Shown one piece after another: positions 32,290 to 43,833 of a stretch of DNA of 64,000 nt; position 1 is the stretch's first letter, and each line of letters begins with the position of its first letter. The notes below the pieces were generated by a model. The model saw nothing but the letters and a program-made list of their open reading frames with translations. It searched no databases and was not told the DNA's origin. Position numbers and translations under genes: made by a program. Origin of the DNA: Trichomonas tenax (lineage: Eukaryota; Parabasalia; Trichomonadida; Trichomonadidae); assembly GCA_023091735.1 (NCBI GenBank), contig JALKBU010000042.1, forward strand, positions 47,828-111,827, read 5' to 3'.

Positions 32290-34499
32290 CTTGGATTATA
32301 AACTATGCTTTCTAAGCTACTTTGCAGCATTTTATTGACTAGAATATGAATAAATAATCAACAGAGATACTACAAGTTTTAAATTCTTTGAAAAATGACC
32401 GAATCACGTGATTTCGCCTTATTTTGACAGAAACATCTATGTTTCAATCCATTTTATCCTTTTACACACATAGAAGAATAATATGGAATGGAAGGCAATT
32501 GTTTATAGTCTTTTTAGAAGTAATCCCACTCTGAAAAAGTGCCTATTAGCATAAAATAAATAGAAATTTAAAATCAGTATATTGTGTAGATGCCAAATAT
32601 ATCATAAAAAAACTATAACCTTATCGTAAAGTTCAGAAAAATCATAAACGTAACACAAAAATGATTGGACTTTTTCTACTGCATATATTATGCTAAGTTC
32701 AAATTTTACTGAAAAAGCCCAAAATAATTCTGAAGATAAACAATATATATAAACTCTTTTTTGCTTTTTAAATGAGGCTTTGTTTTAACCGCCCTAGGAA
32801 TCAAGTTCCAGGAAATTTTAAATAATTGGGAAGATTTAACATTAACTACCCTCTAGAAAAAACATGTTTAATCCCAGTGTTATCCCAAATCATTTAAGGT
32901 TATTGTTAGCTTTTTTAAGAAAGTTTAGTTCCCACAGCGCGCAAAAATTCAAATTTTCTAACAAGGTTCGAGAGGCTCATTATAGAGGCCCTATATATGA
33001 GATGTAACTACTAATAAAGCAAAAATAAATCATCCTACGTGAATATGCAAATTTCTCAATTAAAAACGTCGATTTGTTGCTTTTAATAGATGAAAATACT
33101 TATTGCAGCTACTTTAATATTGTTTTATACAACTTTTACTACTTAACTAGCTTTATTTGACTAAATATTTAAACTTTCAGATAAATACATAATTTCTTAA
33201 ACAATGTAAGTATTATATTAGAATTTGCATCTTAATAACAGAAATAAATAGAAATTTGGTAAATACTTATTAAAATAGCGAAATCGAAATCGTATTTTGA
33301 TTAATTTTAGGAGTTTATGATTAGTTATAGGAATAAAATGCCTGAATGTAGCCCGTATGCTTTGTGGGAGTTAACAAATTACGTCTTATCACACTAATTG
33401 CAAAGATATTATTTTTATTTCGAAAAAGAAAGGACATATGTTATAATCAATGCAACAACCAACATCTAGGCCATGAATGCAGCAATACATCTATTCTCGT
33501 TTATTTTCATTAATACACTTCTAATAAACAATATATTATAGTATTACACTAATATATACAATCACTAAACCATAATACCTACTATGCGCACACTTGTTAT
33601 CAAATATTCAGCGCAATTGAAATCTCTTTTTCTCATAAAGTTCAATATTATCATAAAACACATTACAAATTTCATACTAAATTTATTCATGATTGATTTA
33701 TGAAACTATTCACATACATTCTTGAATAATGCAGATTTTATATTTATATACATATTAGACTCAATTAATTGCATGCTGCACAACACATATAAGCATATTA
33801 TAACGCATGCATGCCAATAAAATAAGAATATATTAAGTTTTACTAATTCATTTATAATTTTCTTTAGTTTTATGACTTGTATACACAACAGATTGACAGA
33901 AGTAATCACTCATGTATGCCAATAGCATTTACAACTGTATTTGTGAATATTGAAAATATTTGATATAAAACATTATCGATAGTAATGCTTTATTTATACA
34001 GAATAGACAAAAGCAAGGTAATGCAAAACTAAGAAATGCATGTAAAATGATTAAAATTGCTTATAGACAAACTTCAGATCTTGCAGCATATTAAATATGA
34101 GAAATAACTGCAGAAAAGTATATTATTTTTCGATAGTATACAAATATGTGCGGCATAAGATAGAGAACTGAACTTTAGGGCCAAAAACAGTGTACGTTTA
34201 TCAATTTTTGATATTAAATATCGAGTATGATATTGAACAAATGTCTCACCCTAGCTAAACACAAGCCAATAATGAATAACATTGTACTCATACTGTGCAA
34301 ATGCAGGTTCTCGAAATTTCGAAATATTATTATTCGAACATTGTTTCGTATTTACTTGTGCATTTGGTATTCGATAATATGTGCATTATGGTTTAGATTG
34401 AATTTTGCGCTCAAACTACTACTTTTTTTTGAAGATCTCTTATTCGTGAAATGTGATGTGTGAAATTGCTGCATGCAGTGTATGCAGGCCGACTGCAAA
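32290..34499. other. 2.2-kb spacer, no gene seen
   Basis: Very AT-rich. GACTAGAATATG at 32337-32348 closes the segment shared with 55240. A weaker inverted repeat with a bulge may exist at about 32817-32905. Short open frames (33706-33909 minus, 34227-34463 plus) have no family signature. Confidence 0.4.
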
Positions 34500-34687
34500 G
34501 TTACTGCCCCATCATTTTATGTTAGGTGAACCACCGCAGAAAATGATGGTGTAGCAAGTTACAATGAACTTACGTTTAAAAATAATCGTCGGCATCCCCC
34601 TTCTTTAGACCTTGTCAGAACCGGCCAAAACGATCATTTTCAATTCAATATCGATGTAAAATAACTGTCCTGGCCCGTTTTGGCAAG
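34500..34687. other. two further hairpins
   Basis: The first pairs ~34500-34521 with ~34537-34562 (shared core CATCATTTT, with bulges). The second pairs 34611-34640 with 34658-34687 over 30 positions: 22 identical after complementing, and all but one of the mismatches are transitions. The spacing of about 110 bases and the stem sizes resemble the array at 31505-32289. Confidence 0.55.
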
Positions 34688-35227
34688 AAAAACGTATACC
34701 CTTTTTTTTCGATCCCATCACCATATGTTGTCTTTAAGTCTTCTATGATCAAAGCGTTCCAAATAGAGGACTTCACAGATTATGAATTGTTCGGTATTAG
34801 GTCAGGGGGATCAGAATCATTGAGAGTTATAAGTTCAATCTCAGCATTGATATATTCACATTTAGCTCAGCCAATATTTATTAACATCACGAGCCGCGAA
34901 GCAGTATCACTTTTTGGGTTATATGTGTAATTGCTAAAATTATTTTTCGTAAAAATGTTTAGCATAGTCATTATGATATAGTATTAAAAATGTCAAGCCG
35001 TCGCTCCAAACTGAAATTTTGATATGAAAATTTACTAAAACTTAATTCTTTATTTTCAGAGATCTCTGATGATTAATATGCGGTAATCATCAAAAATTTT
35101 TCGAAAAAGGAAGTTTTTCAAAAATGACGAAAACTAACTTTTGATATTATATTCAACATGGTATCACTGTGCTAATTTTGTTAAAATTTTTCGAAAAAAA
35201 TTTAAGAAAACCGCTGGCCCAATTTGG

Positions 35228-36593
35228 ATGAATGAATCTGTGTGGTACCTCCTCACGCTAGATGGATTCTCAGAAGAGCAAATTTTCATCTTACGGAAAA
35301 GAGTCTTCGAAAAGAGAACATATCGCCAGATCCAAATTGATTTCTTCAATAGCTATTGTGACCGAAATGTGTTCCCACAACCTCCGCGCTGAAGCTCTAG
35401 AAAAGTGTCTTATTCATTCTGCATTAGGATATTCTTGGAGAAAAGGATCAGAAGGTGGAGCTCTCCCCTACTTATGTCCCACTGATCAATCAGAGCTTGC
35501 TAGATACATCAAGGCATCATATGAGGTCAACAAGTGGGTTGACCCATATGATGTCTGCGATGAAGCACATAGATTAAAACTAAGACGAATTGAAATTGCA
35601 TGCAGGTTCTTAGCACTCACAGACTCGCCTTATCTTACGCTTAAAACAAATGAATATGACGTCGATCCACCCTCAAGATCTTGGGTGAACAAGATGTTAG
35701 AGGGTTTACAATGCTCACTCAAATATTGCCGAGAACTCGATCCTGCAAGGTATCTTGGTTGCAGTAGAGATATTATAATCAATTTCTTTCAAAGATATCA
35801 AGATTTAATACGAAGTATACCATCAGAGCTACTGTTCAATTGTGATGAAACAATGATCAACAAAATACGACCTGGTAAAGCTGTTGTTCCAGATGATGTC
35901 AATAAAGTTATAAGTCGTGGACTACCAGACCTCCCACATTTGACTGCAATGTGCTGCGTGAACTTCAGTGGAGTTGTGTTACCACTATTCATCATCATAA
36001 ACGGCAGTAAAACAGCAAGACCAGAACTTGCAAGGTTTGAGCGATCAGGAGTTGCTTGGTTCGGATCATCTCCCAAGGGATGGATGACAAGAGACCTGTT
36101 TCTTGGTTGGGTCCTTCACTTCATTCCGTGGCTCAGTGATTACAGAGCTAAACTGCCTGAAGATATACGTCATTCCAAAGCTCTTTTGTTGTTAGATGGG
36201 CATAATTCACGTGAGTGCCCAGTAGCTCTAGTTCTCTTAAAGCACTTCAACGTTGAAGTTCTTGTATGGCCAAGCCATACAACTCATGCACTGCAGTTAT
36301 TACACGTGAGTTTGGCATCGAGCCTCAAAAGAAATTTCACAAAGAAGTTCCGTCAGCTCTTAAACAACAATGAAGAAAGGTTTGATAGTGCAGCAGCAAA
36401 AGTACGCTACCCGGCTGTTGGAGCCTTCATCAGCGCTTGGCAAAGTGCAAGCACATGGATAAACATTCAGGCTGGTGGAGTAGCAACTGGAATTTACCCT
36501 TTCTCCCTTAAGAAAGTTCTTGAAAATCCATTTGTTAGGGACTTAAATGAAAGCGAACTTGAACTGCTCAGCCTCAGACAAGAAAGAATGTAA
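35228..36593 (+). mobile_element. pogo/Tc1-type DDE transposase relic
   Basis: Two overlapping frames make one transposase. The N-terminal part starts at ATG 35228 (NESVWYLLTLDGFSEEQ, then ILRKRVFEKRTYRQIQIDFF, a helix-turn-helix-like segment). It shifts frame near 35370-35390 into a second frame that runs to 36593 and contains the DDE_1 catalytic region: LFNCDETM (first Asp), LLLLDGHNSR (second Asp), and PSHTTHALQLLHVSL, where relatives have THxLQPLD. The third acidic residue is therefore His. Frameshift plus lost acid make it an inactive copy. Terminal inverted repeats could not be identified by eye. The GC-rich coding base composition is otherwise well preserved, suggesting fairly recent inactivation. 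Confidence 0.8.
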
Positions 36594-36929
36594 AACAGAC
36601 TTAACATAAATGAGATCTTGATCACAAGCAACAAAATGTTAAGAACCATTTATGATTCATTTTCACAAAAACTAAAATTTTCCCATTTATGTTCCATCAA
36701 TTTTACAAGGTTTACAGAATTGACAAAGAACCCAAACAATTATTTGAAAAATAATTGTTTTGTTTATTTACATATCCCTAAAATCAACCCGGAAGGTGTT
36801 CCACAGTGACACTTTTCGGGTAATTTATTGAATTAAATTTTGCTTCGTGGTTTATCGTCAGATTCGGTTTTTGCAAAACTAAGTTAGCAGATGACGTTTA
36901 TATATTATAACATTTCACTTGTTATCAGT
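36594..36929. other. short spacer after the transposase relic
   Basis: A 63-codon open frame at 36618-36809 shows no family. CAGTGACACTTTTCGGG near 36805 may belong to the element end. Nothing else is seen. Confidence 0.3.
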
Positions 36930-38126
36930 TTAATGGCCATCATGGCAGTGGCAGCATTCACATCCTTCCTTACCCTTGCAGCATCCACAGCCTTCCTTCT
37001 CCTGGCAGCAGCCACATCCGTGATGTTCCTCGTGGCAGCCACAGCCGTGGTGCTCGTGTTCGTGCTCATGGCAGCAACCGCATCCATGCTTCTCTGGCTC
37101 ATCGTGGCAGCATCCGCAGCCGCAGTGGTGCTCATCTGGTGATGGGGCATCATGGCAGTGGCAATGGCCGCAGCCGCATTCCTCCATAACTGGCTGTGGA
37201 ACGTAGGATTCATCACGTTCCTCTAATGGTGGAACCTGGCCATCAGAGTCCTTGCCAGCCTCCTCGTTGAGAGCTTTAGCCTTCTCAACATCCTTCTCGA
37301 CACCAATACCGTTGTAGTAAAGCATGGCGAGCTCGTGGAGGGCAAGCGGATGTCTCTCGATCTTCAAGACGTTCTCGAAGATCTCAGCAGCACGCTTGGC
37401 ATCCTTCTTTGGTGACTCCATATCAGCGATTGGAGAGAGCATGATACCAAGGACAATGGAAGCGATTGTGAGCTGTGGGTCAGCAGCAGCACGCTCGATG
37501 TAGTCAAAGGATCTCTGCTTGAGCTTTGGATTGCGCATCAAGAAGAGACCGAGCTGGAACTGAGCTGGAGCAGCGTTATATCTGTCAGCAGCGATGACGA
37601 GCAACTCGATAGCCTTGTCAGCGAGCTGTGGGATGTGCTGGAAGATTCCGGCAGCTGTCAACATTGCCGGGATGAAGTTTGCGTTGAGACCGAATTCGAG
37701 GTACTTGAAGCATCCATCCTTGAGGGCGTCGACTGGTGAGTGTGCGCGGTCTGAGAAAATGAGATATGAGGAAAGAGGATCCAACATGTGTGTCTCTGGG
37801 TGGAAATCTGTGATGATCATGCTTGGCACCTCATCGTTGAGGAGTGTGAATGTAATTGTGATTTGTTTCTCCTCTTCGTTAATTTTCAATTCAGCATGCT
37901 TGACTGTATTGAAGAGCTTGCCTTCGACGATAGCTGGCTGCTCTGGGTAGTGAACCCAGACGGCGTCCTTAGCCTCGCTGAGCTTCATTTCGACTTTCTT
38001 CGGATCGAACTCCGCTGGAAAATGGATTGTAAGGACGATATATGGACCTGTTGGTGTCAATTCCCAGGCGTAGACATCCTGGAACTTTGGATTGATCGTG
38101 ATTTCGTCTTCCTGGTCCTGAGACAT
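36930..38126 (-). CDS. CS-domain / Sel1-repeat protein with Cys/His-rich tail
   Basis: 398 residues, ATG at 38126, with GC-rich codons typical of a well-expressed gene. Residues ~15-115 form a CS/p23-like domain (YAWELTPTGPYIVLTIHFPA, KQITITFTLLNDEVPSMIIT), the fold of p23, NudC and other Hsp90 cofactors. Residues ~150-295 are helical Sel1/TPR-like repeats (AAPAQFQLGLFLMRNPKLK, HPLALHELAMLYYNGIGVEK). Residues ~312-398 carry 23 Cys and 18 His in repeated CGCGHCHCH, HGCGCC and EGCGCC units, a likely multi-metal (zinc or iron) binding tail. The combination suggests a chaperone adaptor that senses or carries metal. The start lies 3 bases after CCTTTCAAG, which resembles the trichomonad CCTTT/initiator promoter. 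Long antisense frames over the tail are mirrors of the repeats. Confidence 0.82.
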   Translation of the reverse strand: MSQDQEDEITINPKFQDVYAWELTPTGPYIVLTIHFPAEFDPKKVEMKLSEAKDAVWVHYPEQPAIVEGKLFNTVKHAELKINEEEKQITITFTLLNDEVPSMIITDFHPETHMLDPLSSYLIFSDRAHSPVDALKDGCFKYLEFGLNANFIPAMLTAAGIFQHIPQLADKAIELLVIAADRYNAAPAQFQLGLFLMRNPKLKQRSFDYIERAAADPQLTIASIVLGIMLSPIADMESPKKDAKRAAEIFENVLKIERHPLALHELAMLYYNGIGVEKDVEKAKALNEEAGKDSDGQVPPLEERDESYVPQPVMEECGCGHCHCHDAPSPDEHHCGCGCCHDEPEKHGCGCCHEHEHEHHGCGCHEEHHGCGCCQEKEGCGCCKGKEGCECCHCHDGH

Positions 38127-38890
38127 TCTTGAAAGGTGTCACATTTTGCCTAAAATTTTCAATAAGTCATTGGTCAAGCAATTTTCAAAGTTGGTCGAAG
38201 CGTACTCACAACGGAGATTAAAAGAAATCGGTTTTCGAAGAATTTCTCTGACTTTACAATACTTTGCCATGTAATAATTTGTTTATCATGTAAATACTTT
38301 ATTTGTCAAAATATTTTGGTTGGTAAATTTATATACTTTCTTCTTCAAAAAATGGTTCAAAAACAATTCAAATCACTAAATCTTATTAAATATTATTTAT
38401 AAATTTACCCATAAAATAAACATATAGAATATTACATAGCATTGTTCGAAATAAGATTGAATATATTTAAAAACATGTGTTTTCGATGCTTACACTTGGC
38501 GAAATGACTCTATTGTTGGTGTATATGAATATATGATGTGTAAAAAGGTTGTATCTCAATTTGATTGGTATTGTTCATAAGGTTATAGGAAAATATTGAA
38601 TGATCACTTAAAACTTAGAATTCTCCTGTTTCTCTATGAAAAGAAATGATATGTTAGAGTTCCCCTGAGATATAAGCAATTTTGAAATTTCAATATTGAA
38701 ATATTCCCAAGATTAAAAGAATCCTAGTATGCAAATGCTATGTATGTCATATATTGAATATTATCATGCTTGTCAGACAGTAACTTGATGTTGCAATATT
38801 ATGAAAAAATAATAAATAAACTGAAAAATGATTGATATATGAAATAGATTTAATTTAAATATATACAGTTAATCAAAACAAATTCGCAAT
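38127..38890. other. intergenic region with TTTACATGTCA-like motifs
   Basis: TTGCCATGTAA (38264-38274) and TTATCATGTAAA (38283-38294) resemble the reverse complement of TTTACATGTCA and lie 140-170 bases upstream of the CS-domain gene. Nothing else is seen. Confidence 0.4.
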
Positions 38891-39418
38891 TTAGAACAGA
38901 AGCTCTGAAACAAAAGGAATAGAGGTGAAATCTACACTTTTGAACACATCTTCAAACTTTGAAATTTCATCAGCAATAGGCTGCACAACTTCTGGTTCTG
39001 CAGCATTAGAGCTTGGTTGATCGAAGAAATCACTCTTGAAATTAATTCTTCTGCATAAAACATTCCAACGATTTTTGATCTGTACATCTGTTCTTCCCTT
39101 GAAGAAATATGTGATATAAACCCATGATGGGCCATTTTCTTTCACACTATTTATTAATTTTTGATCTTCTTCCTCAGTCCAAGGACCTTTGTTGAGATCC
39201 GGGCTCAAGTAGTAGAACCATCTGTCTCTAACCTGCCTCTCATTCCTCCATGGCATCTTGTCGATAATAATCAGCCACGCGTCAGTTCTGTATTGATTTA
39301 CGAGTTTAATTAATTGCTGATCTTCTTCTAGCGTGAATTTGAACTTTACTTGCTTCTTGTCGCGCTTGCTGCGGTGGTATGGAGAGCTAACTTTGCATCA
39401 ATATGCAGAAGAAGACAT
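38891..39418 (-). pseudogene. two-repeat Myb DNA-binding protein with an early stop
   Basis: Starting from ATG 39418, the frame encodes a two-repeat Myb protein typical of trichomonads. Repeat 1 has FTLEEDQQLIKLVNQY and AWLIIIDKMPWRNERQVRDRW; repeat 2 has KGPWTEEEDQKLINSV and GRTDVQIKNRW. Such proteins bind promoter elements and control transcription. Codon 7 is TGA (39398-39400), and the next Met is inside repeat 1 at 39256, so re-initiation would give a protein with a broken first repeat (121 residues). Everything downstream is intact, so the nonsense change is either recent or a sequencing error. The C-terminus (~50 residues) is acidic. Confidence 0.75.
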
Positions 39419-39706
39419 CTTCAAGATTTAAATTCTTAAAGAATTGTGAGTTATTTTTCGGTTTCATTTAAAATTGAATTCAAAAGTCCATTCAATTCTA
39501 TAAGAAAATAACTTATTATATCTACTCTCTGTGGCTTTTTGTGAACCTATGATCGAATTAATTTTTTAAAAAGTATCAAAACTGTAAAATATCATTTTTA
39601 CAATTAAACAATGAACAGCTGTTATATGCGATAATTATTTTCAAATGTACCACATTGAATTTTCCTGGTTCTTTACAATGTGATTTTTTGAATTATCCTC
39701 AAATGT

Positions 39707-39758
39707 AGACCCGCGAACCTTAATGTATAGTAAAATTTACGTTAAAAGGCGCGGGTCT
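39707..39758. repeat. short GC-rich inverted repeat at a pseudogene edge
   Basis: AGACCCGCG (39707-39715) and CGCGGGTCT (39750-39758) are perfect inverted copies. Coding sense of the glycosidase pseudogene begins right at the second arm, so the pair may mark a breakpoint. Confidence 0.4.
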
Positions 39759-42700
39759 CGAGAAACTCAAAGATCTTTTGACAGGATTCAATTGAGACTA
39801 CAAAGTTAACTATTACAAGCTCGATGGCTTCACAGACACTCCATGCACATATCAAACACACGACAACATGTTTGGCGGCCCAGATAACATGTATTACTTC
39901 ACTGATGAGCTCGATCGCTACATCGACGCCTACAAAGAGATGATTTCTACAGCTGAATCTGTCTGCTTAGACAACTTCTGGATCTCATCAACAACATGGA
40001 CATCATTGTCTCCATGGCATCTCCAATGTTGCTCTTCTGTCTGGATCCAAGTTTCCGGCGATGTCTCAGTCACATCTGGCGAAGAGATCGCAGAGTCAAC
40101 AAAGGTCATCACGTTGGTCAGAGAACGCAATGGAATGCTCAAGATTTACACAGGTGCTGAGATTTCAAACTCTGCTTATGTTAAGGGACAATCAATCACA
40201 CTTACAATGAACGACCTTTACTTGTCACCATCCAACATCCAGTTCAGATATGCCGAAGTCTACAACTTTGCGTTCAACTACAAGGAAGTTTCCGCTGAAA
40301 TCAATCTCTGCAATGATATAATTGAGCGCGTTCTCCAGATCCAAGATAGCAAACTCAAGACAGCGAAGATCAACAACTACATAGCCGGTACAGAGTTCGT
40401 TCCAGCCGAGGGCTCTCAGGAGTTCATCATCACGACACCAGGATTCACAGAGAACCGCGTTCTTCCAATAGACCGCAAGGACTGGAAGCTCACTGTCAAC
40501 TCAGAAGAATCCAATGTTGCAGGTGCAGAAGGCGCTGCAGTTAACCTCATTGATGGTGATGTCAGAACAATCTGGCACAACCAGCACGACAGCAAGGGAA
40601 CAGGCGGACACGATAACAGAAAGGGAAAGACAGATCCATATCAGATAACAATTGATCTTGGCAAGGCTCAGGATGTTGGTGCATTCTCATTGTTCGATGT
40701 TGCTTCATACGTTGTTGATGAAACATCAGAATCCATGAAAGCAACATTCGTCTTCAAGCCATACACACATTCATCAACACACAGCTCAATGTTTCTATTG
40801 TCTACAAACTCAAGAAGGACAAGCACTACATTGAGAAGAAGATTTTCATCACTGTTCCAAATAACAGCGAATTAAAGGTTGATCACATCGATCTCGAATA
40901 CTTCGCTTTGTCTGATGCCGACATGAAGAAGTCATGGACACATCCAGTTCGTGAGCAAGACTACGACTCCAGATTATCTCCATTCGTCATCAACTTAGGA
41001 CAGCCAGTTTACATCAACACATTATTCACAGGCAGCAGATTCCCACTCAACGACAATGCAATCGAGCAACAAGTTGCAAGACTCAGATACCACACAGGAA
41101 AGATGTTCAAACAGATAGATTTGGACAACAACAAGTACAGCAGCTGGAAGTCCGTTATCGGTGCCGCGAGAAGCGATAGACTCGAAGTCATCCGTAACGA
41201 CTTCTTCTCATACATCTCAGACATCTCCGTTGTCGCAAAGTTCCGCAAGCAGTATAACTCATGATCCGATTGGATGCTTAAGATCAACGAATCCAACATC
41301 CTCGAGTCATTCAAGGAGTTCGAGAGAGGCTGCACACAGCAGGGAGTTCCTCCACTTGATTCATAAGTTGTCGATGATGGCTGGAACAACTACAACGCAG
41401 AAAAGTATCACATATACAATGAATACATCTCAGGCACTACATACAACCAGGGAAGCTTCTGGGAGTTCAACTCCAAGTTCCCAGATGGCATCAGAAAGCC
41501 TTTTTATTTCACGGGAAGAATTGCATCTGGTTTTGGTGTCTGGTTCGGACCACGTGGTGGTTACGTCACACCAGGCGCATTCGGCAAAGTCATTGAGGAT
41601 GCTGGCAAAGGATACTTCAATTCTCAGTCGAATGATGTCGATGTAGGCTCTCATAAGTATATCGAGAACTTGAAGAACTTCTGGATCAACTGGACAAACT
41701 ACTACAAGATCAATTACTTCAAACTCGATGGCTTCGCTTCAGAGCCATGCACAAACTCGAAACATGATCACATAGTTGGCGGCCCATCAGGCGCTTCCTA
41801 CTTCACAGATCTTTGGGAGAGATACGAGAAAGTCTTCGAAGAGCTGACAATGAGATCGTTGACTTCTGGATCTTCATCACATGCTACGTCAACCAATCTC
41901 CATTCCACCTCCAGTGGGCAAATTCTGTCTGTTTCCAGTTGTCTGGCGATGTTGGATACATCAACATTGGTGGCAACGACAATCTCGCTGATCAGATGCT
42001 CACATACAGAGATTCCCGCTACTACAACTTCTCCGACTACTTCGCATTCCAGTTCCCACAGAGATGCCTCTACAACCACGATCCAATCTACGGAAAGGCG
42101 GGAACAAAGCTTGAAGGTGCTCTCGATGATGACTACGTCAGGCTGTTCTTGTACTTCTGTGGAATGCATGGCAATGCATTCTTCGAGATGTACTACACAT
42201 GGACAATGCTCGAAGAATGCCAGAAGTGGTGGGTTAACGCCGAAGTATTGAGATGGATCGAAGACAGATACAACATTCTTTAGCACTCTCAGAGATTCGG
42301 TCTCGATCCAAAGGATGGCGAATTTTATGGATACTCCACATGGGATGAGAAGTCAGGCACAATCGCCATTCGTAACCCATCCGGTGAAGTCAAGGAATAC
42401 ATACTCATACTCAACAGAGACATTGGCGTTCCAGAGGGCCTCAAGTCTGTCTACATGAAGCTGGTCTTGGCTCATAAGACTCAAGAAGAGGTCGAAGAAA
42501 ACAAGGAGTACACTTACGGCGACACAATTAAGTTCACTCTTCAGCCAGGAGAAGGCAGAATCATTGATTTCAACTCTGAGAAGGATACATCTGCTCCAGC
42601 AATCGAATCAATCAAATTCCTCAACCAGTCTGAGATCGCTGTTCGCTTCAACAAGAGAATTGTTTTGAACAAGGATAACTATGCAATCAGCAAGAAGAAT

Positions 42701-43498
42701 GTTGTCAATGTTACACTGAAGGGCGACTTCAGAACAGTTATCATCACTGCGGACAAGAAATTCCATAACACAATAACATATACAGTCAAGTTCAATGGCG
42801 ACAAGGATACAATCGGCAACACTTTGACAACATCTGTTGACGTCAAGCACATGGCTGGCAACAAGATCATTAACCTTCCAAACGTCACTGTTGCCGACAA
42901 GGAAATGACATTGTCAACAGCCAAATTCGAGCTGGACTCATTCTCAATCAAGCTCAACATCGAGTCACTCGGAAACTCTAACTACCAAAGCCCAGTCATT
43001 GAGGATTCAAAAAACAAGGTCACTGTTGAATTGCAGAACAAGAAGATCAAATTCACTGCCGGATCCATTTCCGTTATATCCAGTGAAGAAATCAAAGATG
43101 GAGACAACATCACCGTTGTTTGAGAACGCAACACAATGCTCAAGATCTACATCAATGGTTTGATCTCTAATTCCTCCTACGCAAAGAACGAGAATCCATT
43201 AGTCAAATTGTCCGACATCAACTTCTGTGCTTCTGGAATCAAGTTCAATTCAATTGAAACAGTCAATGATGGACTCAGCTTTAAACAGTCCAATAATGAC
43301 ATCCCTGATGATTATGAGGACGTTCCAGATGACGCTGACGATCAGCACTCTAACAAAGTTGTCCTCATCATATTAATAACAGTTGTTTCTGTTGCAACTG
43401 TTGCCTTCTTCTCTATCCTCATTTGCTTCATCATCAGAATGAAGAAGAACCCATCTATCGACACAATTAACTCAGTTCCACTCATCTCCACAAACTAA
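39751..43498 (+). pseudogene. membrane-anchored glycosidase-like surface protein, mosaic pseudogene
   Basis: The coding sense is dense but broken. A first piece (39759-40070) covers part of a glycosidase-type barrel (NYYKLDGFTDTPC). It is joined directly to a LamG-like segment (RERNGMLKIYTGAEI) and an F5/8 C-type sugar-binding domain (NLIDGDVRTIWHNQ...PYQITIDLG). A second barrel copy follows (FGVWFGPRGGY, NYFKLDGFASEPC, NEIVDFWIFITCY), then Ig-like segments, a second LamG piece, an acidic stretch (DDYEDVPDDADDQ), one transmembrane helix (~43360-43435) and a 17-residue cytoplasmic tail. Breaks are TGA 39790-39792 region, frameshift ~40770-40795, TGA 41262, TAA 41364, frameshift ~41845, TAG 42281 and TGA 43121. 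Intact relatives probably strip sugars from host or bacterial glycans at the cell surface. The glycosidase family is not resolved. Confidence 0.75.
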
Positions 43499-43833
43499 AG
43501 GTGATATTAATATCATTTTCCATACTTTAATTTTTTTAATTCTTGACAATAGTGACATATTTTGAAAGAGTTTACAAAAAGTAACATCGAAAAATTGGTT
43601 TTAGAAACATGACATGTAAAAATTTGATACTTTACATATCAAATAAAAATGATAGCGCACTTTTGTCCAAATTTTCTAAAAAGGTTCACTTTTGTACCAA
43701 GAATGGAAATATTCATGCAAAAGTTCTAAAGTATTTTCCTTAAAAGAGTTCCAATCGAGCTCTACATAAAATTTAATCTCTTGTTCTGTACAAAATATCT
43801 CAAAATAACGAAAAAAAAAACACATAAAAAATA
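43499..43833. other. spacer with two motif copies
   Basis: An exact TGACATGTAAA lies at 43610-43620 (complement of TTTACATGTCA) and TTTACATATCA at 43631-43641. No gene is seen. Confidence 0.4.

Noticed and set aside
35340..35400. A spliceosomal intron explaining the transposase frame change
   Set aside because: No trichomonad-type donor or branch/acceptor sequence is present, and the sense frames abut within a few bases.
36891..37216. Hydrophobic Ala/Val-rich frame on the plus strand and Ala/Met-rich frame on the minus strand
   Set aside because: Both are alternative readings of the Cys/His repeat of the CS-domain gene.
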